DNA of 64,000 bases from JAVBNA01 sp031551875 (GCA_031551875.1 JAVBNA010000006.1:85403-149402); one strand, 5' to 3'. Counted from the first letter of the stretch, positions 17,351 through 27,000 are shown. Numbers and translations: made by a program. Notes: a model not told the origin generated them from the letters alone.

Positions 17351-17917
17351 CTACAAAAACAGGGCGCCCAGCAAACCGGCGCACACGGTCAGCAAAATCG
17401 GACTGACCTTAAAGCGGATGTTGAGCACTGCCGTCGCGGCAAAAATCACCGCCGCCAGCGGGGAAATGGCCAACAGCGGCGCGAAAAGCAGGTCGGCGGA
17501 GGTATAGCCGTTTTGCAGCAGCACCTCCACGCCGATTGTGACCACGGCGGCGCACACCATGCCCACCGCCGCCGGCTTGACACCCGACAGCACGCCCTGC
17601 ATCAGGGTGTTTTCGCGGAAGCGGTCGAGCGAATAGAGGGCGAGGAGACAGATGATGTAGGAGGGGATGATGACGCCCAGCGTGGCGGCAAAGGCCCCTG
17701 GAACGCCGCCGCCCAGATAGCCGATGTAGGTCGCGGAGTTGACCGCGATCGGGCCGGGGACGATCAGGTCGAGGGCAGTGAGGTCGGCGAACTGCTCCAG
17801 GGTTACGCCCAGTCCCTCCGCCTCGGTCAGCAGCATGGATAAAAGCCCGTACCCACCCCCGAACATAATGAAGCCCAGCTTTAAAAAAGTGAGGAACAGT
17901 TTCAGCAAAATGTCCAT
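17351..17917 (-). CDS. Chromate transporter family protein (short CHR, half 2)
   Basis: 188 residues, about five or six membrane helices. The CHR signature GGGYGLLSMLLTEAEGLGVT followed by LDLIVPGPIAVNSATYIGYLGGG is clear. Short CHR proteins work as pairs of single-domain halves that together equal a long ChrA; this half is encoded 16 bases after the other. Start 17917 gives the family N terminus (LKLFLTFLKLGFIMFGGG). CHR proteins export chromate, but many genomic members have unproven substrates. Confidence 0.92.
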   Translation of the reverse strand: MDILLKLFLTFLKLGFIMFGGGYGLLSMLLTEAEGLGVTLEQFADLTALDLIVPGPIAVNSATYIGYLGGGVPGAFAATLGVIIPSYIICLLALYSLDRFRENTLMQGVLSGVKPAAVGMVCAAVVTIGVEVLLQNGYTSADLLFAPLLAISPLAAVIFAATAVLNIRFKVSPILLTVCAGLLGALFL

Positions 17918-17933
17918 GAAACGTGCCCCCTTT

Positions 17934-18506
17934 CTACCGGTTGTCTTTTTTCTTGCCGGTGCGTACGCGCTGCGCCGAGGAATAAGCGACGCCGGCCGCC
18001 GCGGCGGCGAGCACAACGGGGAAAGCGCCAATGCCCGCGAAAATGATCAGCGCGAAGCAGAGCAGCGCCACCACGTAGGCAAAGGTGTTTTTGAGGTTGT
18101 GACGGGCGAGGGTGAAGGCCGACGCGAGGATGAGCGCCGCCGACGCGGCGCGCACGCCGCGGAACGCCCCCTCCACCGCACCGCCGCGCGGGATGGCGGA
18201 AACGGCTGCCGCAGCCGCCAGCATGAGCACAAAGGCGGAGATCACCGAGCCGAAGCCCGCGACCGCCGCGCCCAGAAACCCGGCGGTGCGCTTGCCCACG
18301 AGCACGGCGCAGTTGAGCGCGATGATGCCGGGCAGGGTCTGTGCCAGCGAGGCGAATTCAATGAACTCCTCCTCTTCCAAAAAGCCGCAGGTTTCCACAA
18401 GCTCCTTCTGAATGACCGGAAGCATGGCAAGCCCGCCCGCGAAAGTGAAGGTGCCCGCCTTAAAAAAAATCCAGAAGAGTTTCCGCAGTTTTTTCCCCTT
18501 CGTCAT
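17934..18506 (-). CDS. Chromate transporter family protein (short CHR, half 1)
   Basis: 190 residues. It has the KLFWIFFKAGTFTFAGGLAM entry helix, then EEEFIEFASLAQTLPGIIALNCAVLVG. This is the partner half of the gene at 17351-17917. ATG 18506 is preferred because AAAGGCGGT precedes it; an ATG at 18530 overlaps the upstream stop as ATGA and cannot be excluded. The order amidohydrolase, CHR, CHR on one strand suggests one transcript. Confidence 0.9.
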   Translation of the reverse strand: MTKGKKLRKLFWIFFKAGTFTFAGGLAMLPVIQKELVETCGFLEEEEFIEFASLAQTLPGIIALNCAVLVGKRTAGFLGAAVAGFGSVISAFVLMLAAAAAVSAIPRGGAVEGAFRGVRAASAALILASAFTLARHNLKNTFAYVVALLCFALIIFAGIGAFPVVLAAAAAGVAYSSAQRVRTGKKKDNR

Positions 18507-18526
18507 AGACACACCGCCTTTGTATT

Positions 18527-19333
18527 TCATATAGTATGCCCGCCGCTTAGGAGCCGAAGGGCGTTTCCCGAGAAAATCTTCTCCTCCTCGTCAGGCGAAA
18601 AGCCCATGCGCCTGATAAAACCCATCTCGTCGGCGATATCCGACCAGGGGCTGTCGCTGCCAAAAAGCAGGCGGTCGGGACCGAAGGCCTCTGCCATCGC
18701 GGCCGCGAGCGGGAAGGGCATCCGGCCGCAGCTGTAGGAGGTGTCGAGAAAAACCGGAAGGGGAAGCAGGCGGCACAGTGCCTCCTCCCATAGCATATAG
18801 CCGCCGAAGTGGGCGGCGACCACCGGCGCGCCGTCAAATTGAGGAATGGCCGCCGCGAGCGCCTGCGGCGTGGAAAAAATCTCGCGGAAGCCCAGATCGC
18901 CGCCCGCGTGAAAGACCGTGACAAAGCCGAGCTTTGCCGCCGCCCGGTAAATCGGAAACGTGCGCGGGTCGTCGGCGTAAAACTGCTGAAAGGCGGGCTG
19001 AAACTTGATGCCGCGTATGCCGTGCGCGTGAAGGCGCTCCAGCTCGTCTAAAGCGTTGGGCGCGAAGGGGTGCACCGACCCGAACGCCCAAAGCAGCGCT
19101 TCGGGATGATTAATAGAGATGGCGTAATCGTTGACCGCTGTCAGCTTTTGCGGGTTGGTCGCGACATTGAGCACCACCGCGCCGTCCGCCCCCGCTGCGA
19201 TAAGCGCGTCCCGAAGCGCAGGGAGCGTTCCGTCGGTGCGCAGGCGCACGCCGCCCGTGCGGGCACGCATGGAATCCAGCGCCCGAGCCGCGATTTTTTC
19301 CATAAAGGTGTGGGTGTGAAAATCAATAACCAT
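18527..19333 (-). CDS. Amidohydrolase-family metal-dependent hydrolase (paralogue)
   Basis: 268 residues with the same plan as the protein at 16491-17279: DFHTHTF at the N terminus, GIKFQPAFQQFYADDP, VFHAGGD, VAAHFGG and FGSDSPW at the end. ATG 19333 is chosen because AGAGG lies 9 bases upstream; an ATG at 19351 is also open. It heads the operon with two chromate-transporter halves. The substrate is unknown. Two paralogues, each heading a transport operon less than 2 kb apart, suggest an old local duplication. Confidence 0.9.
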   Translation of the reverse strand: MVIDFHTHTFMEKIAARALDSMRARTGGVRLRTDGTLPALRDALIAAGADGAVVLNVATNPQKLTAVNDYAISINHPEALLWAFGSVHPFAPNALDELERLHAHGIRGIKFQPAFQQFYADDPRTFPIYRAAAKLGFVTVFHAGGDLGFREIFSTPQALAAAIPQFDGAPVVAAHFGGYMLWEEALCRLLPLPVFLDTSYSCGRMPFPLAAAMAEAFGPDRLLFGSDSPWSDIADEMGFIRRMGFSPDEEEKIFSGNALRLLSGGHTI

Positions 19334-19467
19334 ATATAAGTACCTCTTCATGATGATGAATTTACTTCTTTATGATAACGTGAAACCGGGCAAAAGTACA
19401 GCGTGCACGGGCAGTTCGCGCAAAAAGCCGATTCACACCAATTTTTTCGGAAAATCTCTGATTAATC

Positions 19468-19496
19468 TTGACTATATCGCCGAGGAAACGTATACT
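19468..19496 (+). promoter_or_regulatory. Promoter for the small membrane protein pair
   Basis: TTGACT (19468-19473), 17 bases, TATACT (19491-19496). Predicted start near 19503, leaving a ~95-base structured leader. Confidence 0.8.
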
Positions 19497-19511
19497 AATA
19501 AAAGAAATCAT

Positions 19512-19579
19512 ATCAAGAGAGCATGACAAAGCTAAATTTCCGCGTCACCCGACGCGGTTCTTGATCCTTGGACGCTCTC
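19512..19579 (+). other. Structured 5' leader with competing helices
   Basis: Three helices can be drawn. ATCAAGA (19512-19518) pairs with TCTTGAT (19559-19565). CCGCGTC (19540-19546) pairs with GACGCGG (19551-19557) around an ACCC loop. GAGAGC (19517-19522) pairs with GCTCTC (19574-19579). The first and third share two bases and so compete or form a pseudoknot. No known riboswitch class is recognised. Confidence 0.4.
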
Positions 19580-19598
19580 ATTAAGGTAGGGATTCCTG

Positions 19599-19934
19599 AT
19601 GTCACATTTCATCGGCGGACTGCTCTCTTCACTGTTCTTTTTTGCCGTCGCTGGGGTGCTGATGCCCCAGGCCCTGCGCGGCATGGCGATTGCGCGGCCG
19701 CTTGCGGTCTTTTTTGTGGCGGAGGGCGCGTGGACGCTTGTGGCCGGTATCCTGCTCTGGATCCACAGCACCACCGCACCGGTTATGCTCTGGATTCACT
19801 TTATGCTGTTTGCGCTGTGCGCCGCGTACCTTTTATATGAATTGTATCGGATCAACCGGCAAAAGCGTGACGGCGCGACGCCGCCCCCCGCGGCGCGGGA
19901 CAATACAAACGACAAGGAGAATGAACAGTCATGA
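19599..19934 (+). CDS. Small membrane protein, unknown function
   Basis: 111 residues with three hydrophobic helices (about 5-25, 33-55 and 60-82) and a charged C-terminal tail (INRQKRDGATPPPAARD). No family is recognised. It is the first gene after a good promoter and structured leader, and its stop overlaps the next start as ATGA, so the two membrane proteins are probably made together. The ribosome site is TAAGGTAGGG. Confidence 0.75.
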   Translation: MSHFIGGLLSSLFFFAVAGVLMPQALRGMAIARPLAVFFVAEGAWTLVAGILLWIHSTTAPVMLWIHFMLFALCAAYLLYELYRINRQKRDGATPPPAARDNTNDKENEQS

Positions 19935-20332
19935 TTGAATATATTTATGGTGTAGCGTGGATTTTGGTGGCGGCGCTTCTCATCTTCAGGTTTTCCAAGG
20001 AGAGCAAGTATTTTTACTTAGCCGGCGGCTGGTTTGTCGTCTTCGGCATTTGGACCATTGTCGACCAGGCGACGGGCAAGAAGATTCTGGGACAGGGCGC
20101 GTTTCCGTGGATTTTCCGGGGCGTCACCCTGGTGGTCGCGCTGATTTTGATTGTGGTATTCCTGACCGAGCGCAAAAGCTCCCTCAAAGAGCCGAAGGAT
20201 GATGCCGCGCTCCCGGCTGCGGAACAGGACGCCGAGCCGTATGAACCGTACGAAGAACGGTATAATGAGCCGCAGAGGAATGACTACAGCCCCGAGGACA
20301 AGTATGAATCCAACTGGAACCGGCGCAAGTAG
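19931..20332 (+). CDS. Small membrane protein with acidic tail, unknown function
   Basis: 133 residues with three helices (about 4-22, 30-48 and 63-83), then a hydrophilic tail rich in Glu, Tyr, Pro and Asn (DAEPYEPYEERYNEP). It shares an ATGA overlap with the preceding gene and is followed by a strong terminator. The pair resembles a two-subunit membrane complex, but no function is recognised. Confidence 0.75.
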   Translation: MIEYIYGVAWILVAALLIFRFSKESKYFYLAGGWFVVFGIWTIVDQATGKKILGQGAFPWIFRGVTLVVALILIVVFLTERKSSLKEPKDDAALPAAEQDAEPYEPYEERYNEPQRNDYSPEDKYESNWNRRK

Positions 20333-20350
20333 ATCATACAAGAATTGGTA

Positions 20351-20384
20351 ACCCCGCCCTCCCTTTTGGGAGGGCGGGGTTTTT
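20351..20384 (+). terminator. Rho-independent terminator
   Basis: A perfect 13-bp GC-rich stem (20351-20363 with 20368-20380), TTTT loop, followed by T residues. Confidence 0.92.
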
Positions 20385-20478
20385 CTGTGGGGCTGTGAAA
20401 AATGACGGAAAATAAACATTTTGATTGGGAAATGTGCTGGAAACAATGCGGACAAAAAACTTTTTTTGACCTGTTTAT

Positions 20479-20495
20479 TGTAACTGTTTTGTAAC
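20479..20495 (+). promoter_or_regulatory. WalR-type box 1
   Basis: TGTAAC-N5-TGTAAC, an exact match to the WalR (YycF) consensus TGTWAH-N5-TGTWAH. It lies 20 bases before a TATACT (20516-20521), a spacing suited to an activated promoter with a poor -35. Confidence 0.6.
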
Positions 20496-20682
20496 CTTTT
20501 GCATCTGACCCCGCATATACTACTAATGGAATATGCCAAAATATGTCTCGCTATATATTGTGGTTTATATAATTATATATTGATATATTGCACAAGGAAT
20601 TGTGGAATTTTGCATTTTTAGGACATCCTGTAAAGTTCATTTTTTGTAAGGAGGTCAAACAGGTAACAAACAGAATCCATTT

Positions 20683-20699
20683 TGTAACCATTTTGTAAC
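20683..20699 (+). promoter_or_regulatory. WalR-type box 2
   Basis: A second TGTAAC-N5-TGTAAC, ending 16 bases before the -35 of the promoter nearest the amidase-like gene. Confidence 0.6.
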
Positions 20700-20715
20700 C
20701 TTTTGAGGCTAAAGG

Positions 20716-20744
20716 TTGCAAAGCTGTAATTTTTATGGTAGAAT
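20716..20744 (+). promoter_or_regulatory. Promoter of the secreted amidase-like gene
   Basis: TTGCAA (20716-20721), 17 bases, TAGAAT (20739-20744). The gap 20333-20799 otherwise holds only the terminator and the two WalR-type boxes. Confidence 0.65.
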
Positions 20745-20799
20745 ACCCCTCGTTGACAGAAATTTGTTACATAAAAATTGTCTTGAGGTGTGTATTGCC

Positions 20800-23013
20800 A
20801 TGAAATGGTTCCGTAAAATTTCCGCCGGGCTTCTCGCCCTGCTGACCTGCCTGGGCGCGATGAGCGCAGTGACCGGATTTTCGGCGTCGGCCGCGACGAT
20901 GGAATATGTCGAGATGAACGACGACGTCCGTGCGGCGATCGCCGCCTACGCCAAGACCTATGCCGCGAAACAGGCAAGCTCAAGCGCGGCGGTGCTGGCC
21001 GCCAACAAAAACTCCATGATGCCGGTGCGTTCAAGCGGGGACTGTGCGACCTTTGTCAGCTCCAGCCTTGCCTACGCGGGCATTCCCTATGACACGCAGG
21101 GCTCAAACAAGTGGCAGGCGGGCGTCACCCTCTCCTTTGCGGGGACGCAGGCGATCGGCGACTATCTCAAAAACAACCGCTCCGAGGGCAACGGCATCAA
21201 GGCCACTCAACTCAAGGACAACGTTAAAATCACGTCCATGTCCTCCTCCGACTGGTCGAAGCTCAAAAAGGGCGACGTGGTGTGCATGAAAATGACCGGC
21301 GGCTCGGGCCACACGGTGGTCATCGTGCAGGAGGGCGACAGCATGTCGACGGTCAAGCTGGCCTCCCACACCCGCGACGGCGTGTATGACTTCTCTTTCT
21401 GGAAAAGCGCGGTGTCGTATATGGACATCTATCATCTGGAGGGCTACTACCGCACGGCGTCCGATTCGTCAAGCAACCGTGTGATCCATAAAACCGGGCA
21501 AAACGCCCCGGGCGCCCGGATTGCCTATCTCAAGAACAAATCGACCGGCGCGCCGCTGACGACGCAGGGCTATGTTCAGGCGGGCACGGGCAACGTATCC
21601 TACAGCCTGCGCGCCGACAAATATTACCCCGGTTTAGATGTTTTCTCCAAGTCGGACGAGGGCATCGCTGCCCAGTCCAAGCGCATCATTGAACGGGGCT
21701 ACACCCATTCGGACGACACGGTGGAGCTGTTCAACGCAAAGCTTGGCCTGGACGGCGACAACGCGCTCACTTGCGTCACCGAGGCTGTGTCGGCGACACA
21801 GCTTGCGGTCTGGGTGGCGGAGGGACAGCTGAACCTGTCAAGCTACGCCGTGATGGGAGACGCGGGCACCCGCGTGCTGGCCGCAGCGAATGCGCTGCTG
21901 AGTGAAACCAAAACCGCCGCCGCCGCACAGCCTGAAATCAAGCTGGCAAGCACCGGTATTCAGCTCAAATCGGTCAAGCAGGGCATGCTGACCGGCCCCT
22001 TTAACGCAAACATGAGCTATGCTTATACGGTCACCGTGACCGGCGGCGGACAGGGCAGCTACCCCTGTGACGCGGCCGGCGTCAAGCAAACGATTTTTGA
22101 GGCGGGAGAGCCCTTCTACCTCATGGTGCCTCAGGATGCCGAAAGCCCGCTGATGGGCGTAAAGATCAGCTCAGCCCAGCACACACCCTCCTATTCGGCA
22201 TGGCAGAACTCCTCCACACAGCCGCTTGTGCTCGCCGACGTTTCCGCCGACAAGCGCAAGGCGCTGACCATTGGGGTGGCGGTGGACACACTGGCAAAAA
22301 CCGCAGCGCTGACCGATGCGCCCCCCACCCTTTCGCTGAACGCTGCGTCCCTTGCCCTCTTTGTGGGCGAGTCGTCCGCGCTCAGCGTGAGCGCCGAGGG
22401 CTCGGCCAAGGGCAAGGCGCTTGTGTTTGAAAGCTCGGACGGTTCGGTTGCCAAAATTTCCGCCAAGGGCGTCATTCAGGCGGTGGGCGCGGGCAAAGCG
22501 ACCATCACCGTCAGCGTGGAGGGTGCGAAGGAGAGCTGCGCCGTTACGGTCACGAAGGGCATGGAGGGCATTGCTCTGCGTGTGGGCAGCAAAAAGGCCA
22601 TGGTGAACAACCGGGTGGACGCAATTGACACAAACGGCTCCTATCCGTACATCCTGAACAAACGCACGGTTGTCCCGCTGCGCTTTACCTCTGCGCAGAT
22701 GGGCGCAAAGGTGACGTGGACCAGCAACAGCAAGCCGGTCACCGTGAGCTATAATGGTTGCGTCGTCACCCTGACGGTGGGCAGCAAGACCCTCACCGTC
22801 CAGAAGAACGGCAAAACGCAGAAGGTGACGCTTGACCAGGCGCCGGTGCTCAAAAACGGACGCGTCTATGTGCCGCTGCGCGCCGTGGCCGAACAACTGG
22901 GCTTCTCGGTCAAGTATGACGAGGCCAGCCGTGTGATCATTATGACCAAACGAGTTCTGTCGTCGAGCGAACTGAGCACATACGTTGCCAATGCAAAGAA
23001 GTCATTGTCTTAA
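20800..23013 (+). CDS. Secreted amidase-like cell-surface protein with BIG2 and stalk domains
   Basis: 737-residue exported protein. A signal peptide (about 1-32, ends SASA) is followed by an amidase_6-type papain-like domain (about 65-215) with a candidate catalytic Cys in GDCATFVSS (near 82) and His in GHTVVIVQ (near 170). Residues 220-480 are less clear; TQLAVW near 331 resembles the Gln motif of thioester domains, but the expected upstream Cys is absent. A BIG2 Ig-like domain (about 507-590) precedes a C-terminal copper amine oxidase N-domain-like 'stalk' (about 595-715, RTVVPLRF, GRVYVPLRAVAEQLGF). Start 20800 follows TGAGGTG. A wall-remodelling or wall-attached role is inferred, supported by the WalR-type boxes upstream. 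Confidence 0.85.
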   Translation: MKWFRKISAGLLALLTCLGAMSAVTGFSASAATMEYVEMNDDVRAAIAAYAKTYAAKQASSSAAVLAANKNSMMPVRSSGDCATFVSSSLAYAGIPYDTQGSNKWQAGVTLSFAGTQAIGDYLKNNRSEGNGIKATQLKDNVKITSMSSSDWSKLKKGDVVCMKMTGGSGHTVVIVQEGDSMSTVKLASHTRDGVYDFSFWKSAVSYMDIYHLEGYYRTASDSSSNRVIHKTGQNAPGARIAYLKNKSTGAPLTTQGYVQAGTGNVSYSLRADKYYPGLDVFSKSDEGIAAQSKRIIERGYTHSDDTVELFNAKLGLDGDNALTCVTEAVSATQLAVWVAEGQLNLSSYAVMGDAGTRVLAAANALLSETKTAAAAQPEIKLASTGIQLKSVKQGMLTGPFNANMSYAYTVTVTGGGQGSYPCDAAGVKQTIFEAGEPFYLMVPQDAESPLMGVKISSAQHTPSYSAWQNSSTQPLVLADVSADKRKALTIGVAVDTLAKTAALTDAPPTLSLNAASLALFVGESSALSVSAEGSAKGKALVFESSDGSVAKISAKGVIQAVGAGKATITVSVEGAKESCAVTVTKGMEGIALRVGSKKAMVNNRVDAIDTNGSYPYILNKRTVVPLRFTSAQMGAKVTWTSNSKPVTVSYNGCVVTLTVGSKTLTVQKNGKTQKVTLDQAPVLKNGRVYVPLRAVAEQLGFSVKYDEASRVIIMTKRVLSSSELSTYVANAKKSLS

Positions 23014-23030
23014 AAGAACAAAGAACTGAA

Positions 23031-23082
23031 GCCGCCGCGGGAGGGGAGAACCGGTGTTCACCCTGCTTTGCGGCGGCGTTTT
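23031..23082 (+). terminator. Terminator after the amidase-like gene
   Basis: GCCGCCGC (23031-23038) pairs with GCGGCGGC (23070-23077), followed by GTTTTC. The large internal loop can pair further. Confidence 0.6.
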
Positions 23083-23135
23083 CACGCGCATGGAGTGTAG
23101 GATTCTTGCATGCACGGAAAATTAATAATTTCCTC

Positions 23136-23164
23136 TTCAATTGCAGGGCGGACTGTGCTATAAT
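23136..23164 (+). promoter_or_regulatory. Extended -10 promoter of rlmB
   Basis: TGC-TATAAT (23156-23164) is an extended -10. A weak TTCAAT lies at the -35 position. Confidence 0.6.
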
Positions 23165-23207
23165 ATATAAAATCAAAATTTGTTGAAAATAGGTGTAAAT
23201 CATTGTG

Positions 23208-23978
23208 ATGAAGCAGATAGACGAACCGTCCGGCCGTGAGGGCCTGATCGCCGGACGAAACGCCGTGCAGGAAGCCTTGCGCGCCGGGCGGGAGATTGAC
23301 AGTATCCTTGTCCAGCGCGGGGAGCACACCGGCTCGCTGGCCGCGATCATACACAAGGCGCGGGACCGGGGGATTCCGGTCAAGGAGACGCCGGCGATGA
23401 AGCTGGACGCGCTGTGCGGTGGCACGCCCCATCAGGGGGTTGTCGCGATGGCGTCGGCGGTGGACTATGCGTCGGTTGAGGACATATTTGCCCGTGCCGC
23501 CGGGCAGGGGGAGGATCCCTTTATTCTGGTGGCTGACGGGCTGGAGGATCCCCATAACCTGGGCGCGGTGATCCGCACCGCTGAGGCGGCGGGCGCTCAC
23601 GGCGTCATTATCCCCAAACGCCGCGCCGCGGGGCTGACCTATGCGGTGGGCAAGGCGTCGGCGGGCGCGATCGAGTATCTGCCCATCGCGCGTGTGAACA
23701 GCATTGCCGCCCTGCTCGATGAGCTCAAGGAGCGCGGCGTATGGGTGTACGGCGCCGACATGGACGGCACACCCTGGTGTCAGGCCGATCTGCGCGGCGC
23801 GGTGGCGCTGGTGATCGGCAATGAGGGCAGCGGGCTGTCCCGACTTGTGCGCGAAAAGTGTGACGTGCTCCTATCCCTGCCCATGCGGGGCCAGATGGAA
23901 TCGCTCAACGCGTCAGTGGCCTGCGGGATTCTGACGTATGAAGTGGTTCGGCAACGAACCGGCCTTGCGGCCAAATAA
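23208..23978 (+). CDS. rlmB: 23S rRNA 2'-O-ribose methyltransferase, TrmH/RlmB family
   Basis: 256-residue SPOUT methyltransferase. The N-terminal substrate-binding domain (GLIAGRNAVQEALRAGREID) is followed by the knotted domain with LVADGLEDPHNLGAVIRTAEAAGAHGVI, ALVIGNEGSGLSRLV and LPMRGQMESLNASVA motifs. RlmB methylates G2251 of 23S rRNA; related TrmH enzymes act on other sites, so the exact base is inferred. ATG 23208 or the GTG three bases earlier could be the start, with AGGTG upstream. The acidic P-type-ATPase-like gene follows after 48 bases. Confidence 0.94.
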   Translation: MKQIDEPSGREGLIAGRNAVQEALRAGREIDSILVQRGEHTGSLAAIIHKARDRGIPVKETPAMKLDALCGGTPHQGVVAMASAVDYASVEDIFARAAGQGEDPFILVADGLEDPHNLGAVIRTAEAAGAHGVIIPKRRAAGLTYAVGKASAGAIEYLPIARVNSIAALLDELKERGVWVYGADMDGTPWCQADLRGAVALVIGNEGSGLSRLVREKCDVLLSLPMRGQMESLNASVACGILTYEVVRQRTGLAAK

Positions 23979-24026
23979 GAACACATTCTGCACCCCAAAA
24001 AGAAGGATACATGGGAGGGGCCCGAA

Positions 24027-27000
24027 ATGAGAAAAAAGAATAAGCGCCAATTGCAGGCGCGCGTACATAACGAAACCCCATATGAAAACCCGCCCGTACC
24101 GCGCGGAGGCCATGAACGCCGGCCGCCCGCCCCTGATTTTTCCTACCTGTTTGACCAGACGGCGCAGGAGGGACAGGAGTTTGAGCTTGACCAGCAGCGC
24201 ATCCGCGAGGATCGCATGCGCCGTGTGGAGCAGGTGACGGCGGAGTTCCCCAGCCTCAAAAACGAGGAGCTGTTTTCCTACTTTGAGAAGCGGGAGGACG
24301 GCGGAACCGACGCGGTTCTCTACGAGGAAGAGGAGCCGTACACAACCGACTACGGCGTGGAAGAGGACCACATGTACCATACGATTCCCATTTTCAATGA
24401 CGACAATAACCCCTTCTCCGTCCACGCCCAGACCGATCCCGAGCTTGATGCCGGGGCGGGCGCGTATACCGAGGAGGAATGGGAGGACGGTTGGGACGGG
24501 CAGGACGAGGAAACCGGCGGCTCGGACTATGACGAGACCTACGGCGAGGCGGAGGAAGAGGAGGAAGAGCACAACAACCCCTATCTGATGCCCCAGGATG
24601 AGATGCTGCCCGAGGACAGCGATATGACCCTGTACGACGAGCAGGATGATGAGGATGACTACGAAGAACCCGCGGAAATGAGCGAGGAGGAGGCCTTCTG
24701 GACCGGGCCGGTTCAGATGGAGCCGCTGCCTGAGCCGGTGGAGGGCGAGGGCTTTTTCAAGGCGACCGCCGGACATTCCGCACCCGATACGACCACCGTT
24801 GCGGCCTCTGACGACAGCTTTGTCATGCCCGAGTTTTTTGATGAGGACGACGAGGAGGAGTATTCCTCCGGCGCGGTTGTGCTGTCCCCCGGAGCGGGTG
24901 ACGATGCGCTGAGCGCCCACGCCTTTGACGGGGAACCGGAGGAGGAAGAAGCCTACGCATTCGAGGCCCCCGAAATCGACGGCCTGTTCGCGGGGGAAGA
25001 GGACTTTGAAGAAGAAATAGAAGAGGAACAATCGGCGGAGGAGTCCGTCGGGGAAGCCCGTGAGGATATGTCCGGGGACGGCCGGGAGACGGCTGAGGAA
25101 GGCCAACCGGTTTTCCTCCGGGAGTCGCCCGAGCTTGTGTCGTTTCACTCGCTCGCGGAGGATCCGCGCCGACGTCCGCGGCTGGATTCGCTGGGCGGGC
25201 TGACCCGCTATCTGAACAGCGACGACGCCGATGTTTCGCCGCAATTTTATGACGATGATGATTTTGTAGACGGGGAAACGAACAACGCACAGGAGGCAGA
25301 ATTCGACCCCAGCGACCTGCCGTCCAAGAAGTTCTTCGGCGGGGAGCGTTCCCGTCCCAAGACGCGCGACGAACTCAACGACCTGCGCGCGCAGATTTAC
25401 CACTCGGACGTCGGTGTGCGGAAATACCACATCACGATCGCAAACCTGTTCGACTCGCTGTCGGCGGAGCGCAAGCTGTACGTCAAATACCACCCGCGCC
25501 TTGAGGGGGAGCGGGAGAGGGAGAGGGAGGGCGCCGCGCCGGAACGCAGCCAGAGCGCCCCCGCAGGCGCGGGACGCAGCGCAGGCTCCCGGACGCAGTC
25601 GCCGCCCCGGGAGAGCATCAAGAATAAAATGGCCGCCCTGTTTCAGGGAGGCAAAAAAGAGAGAACCGAGCCCTTTGCGGGGGAGGACAAGTTCGGGGAA
25701 TATACCAGCCCGAACGACGTTTCCAAAATTCGCACCGAGCTGCGCGGGGATGTCCGCGCCAGCCAGCAGGCGGCGACCTTCACCGGAATTATCGCCTTTT
25801 TCAGCTTGCTCGTTACGTCGGCTGAACCGCTGGGCATCGCGCTGCCCTCCTTCATGCGCGTATCGGCCAGCACGACCGGCTTCCTGATCGTAAACCTGCT
25901 GCTGCTGTGCGGGGCGATCGCCTTAAATCTGGAAACCATTCTCGACAGCCTCAAGCGTCTGATCACGCTTGAATTTGACTCTGAGGCCGCGGTCTCGGTT
26001 GCGGCCGTGTTCTGTCTGCTGCAAAACCTGCTGCTCTTCCTTGACGTCCAGCCGCTCGCGGAGGGCAGTGTGCACCTCTATTCGGGTTTCGCCATTCTGG
26101 GGCTTGCGCTCCATGCGGCCGGCAAGCTGCTGATGCACAAGCGCACCCAGCAGAACTTTAAGTTTGTCGCCTCTTCGAAGCCAAAAAAGGCGGCGCGCAT
26201 CATTCCCGACCCCGAGTTCTCGCGCCAGGTGGCGGGGGAGATCACCAACGGGGAGCCGGTCATCGCCTATCAGGCCGACACGGGCTTTCTCTCGAGCTTT
26301 TTGAAGCTGTCCTATGCGATCGATCCGGCAGAAAAGGCCGCGCAGCGGCTTGCCCCCATCCTCACGGTGGCCGGTCTTGTCATCGGGCTTTTGACCGGGA
26401 TCATCCACGGCAGCTTTACCCAGGGCGTGGGCGCGTCGGCTGCATCGCTGTGCATGGCGGTGCCCATGGCGGGCATGCTGTGCATCAACCTGCCCCTCTT
26501 CCGCATGTCCAAGTCGCTGCTGCGCGAGGGGGTTCTGCTGACCTCCAGCGCGTCGGTGCAGGAATACAGCGAGGTCAACTCGGTGATGCTGGACGCGTCC
26601 GAGCTGTTCCCCGACGGCGCAACGCTGCACGGGGCGAAAAAGTTTTGTGACGAGTCGGTCGAGCAGGTGATGCTCGAGGCGGCGGCGATTGTGTGCAGTG
26701 TCGAAGGGCCACTTAAAGGGATGTTTTTGAAGAGCGCCAAGGATATGGTGGATCTGTCCCGCGTGCAGGGTAAGGTGGAATACACCGACCGTCTGGGCTT
26801 CAGCGCCTTTATCGACGGGCTGCCCGCCTTTGTGGGCACCGCCGACTGGATGCGCCGGCAGGGCATTGCCCCGCCCGAGCGCAGCCTGACCGAGAAGTAC
26901 ACCTCCGACGGGCTGGAGCTTCTGTACTACGCCAAGGGCGACAAGCTGATGGCTTTCTTCGCCCTCACCCATGAGCCCGACGGGGGTATCCGGCGCACCA

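Noticed and set aside
20456..20472. AGGTCAAAAAAA on the minus strand, resembling the regulon element
   Set aside because: Only the first 12 of 17 bases fit; the CCGAA part is absent and it is not oriented toward a promoter at the right spacing.
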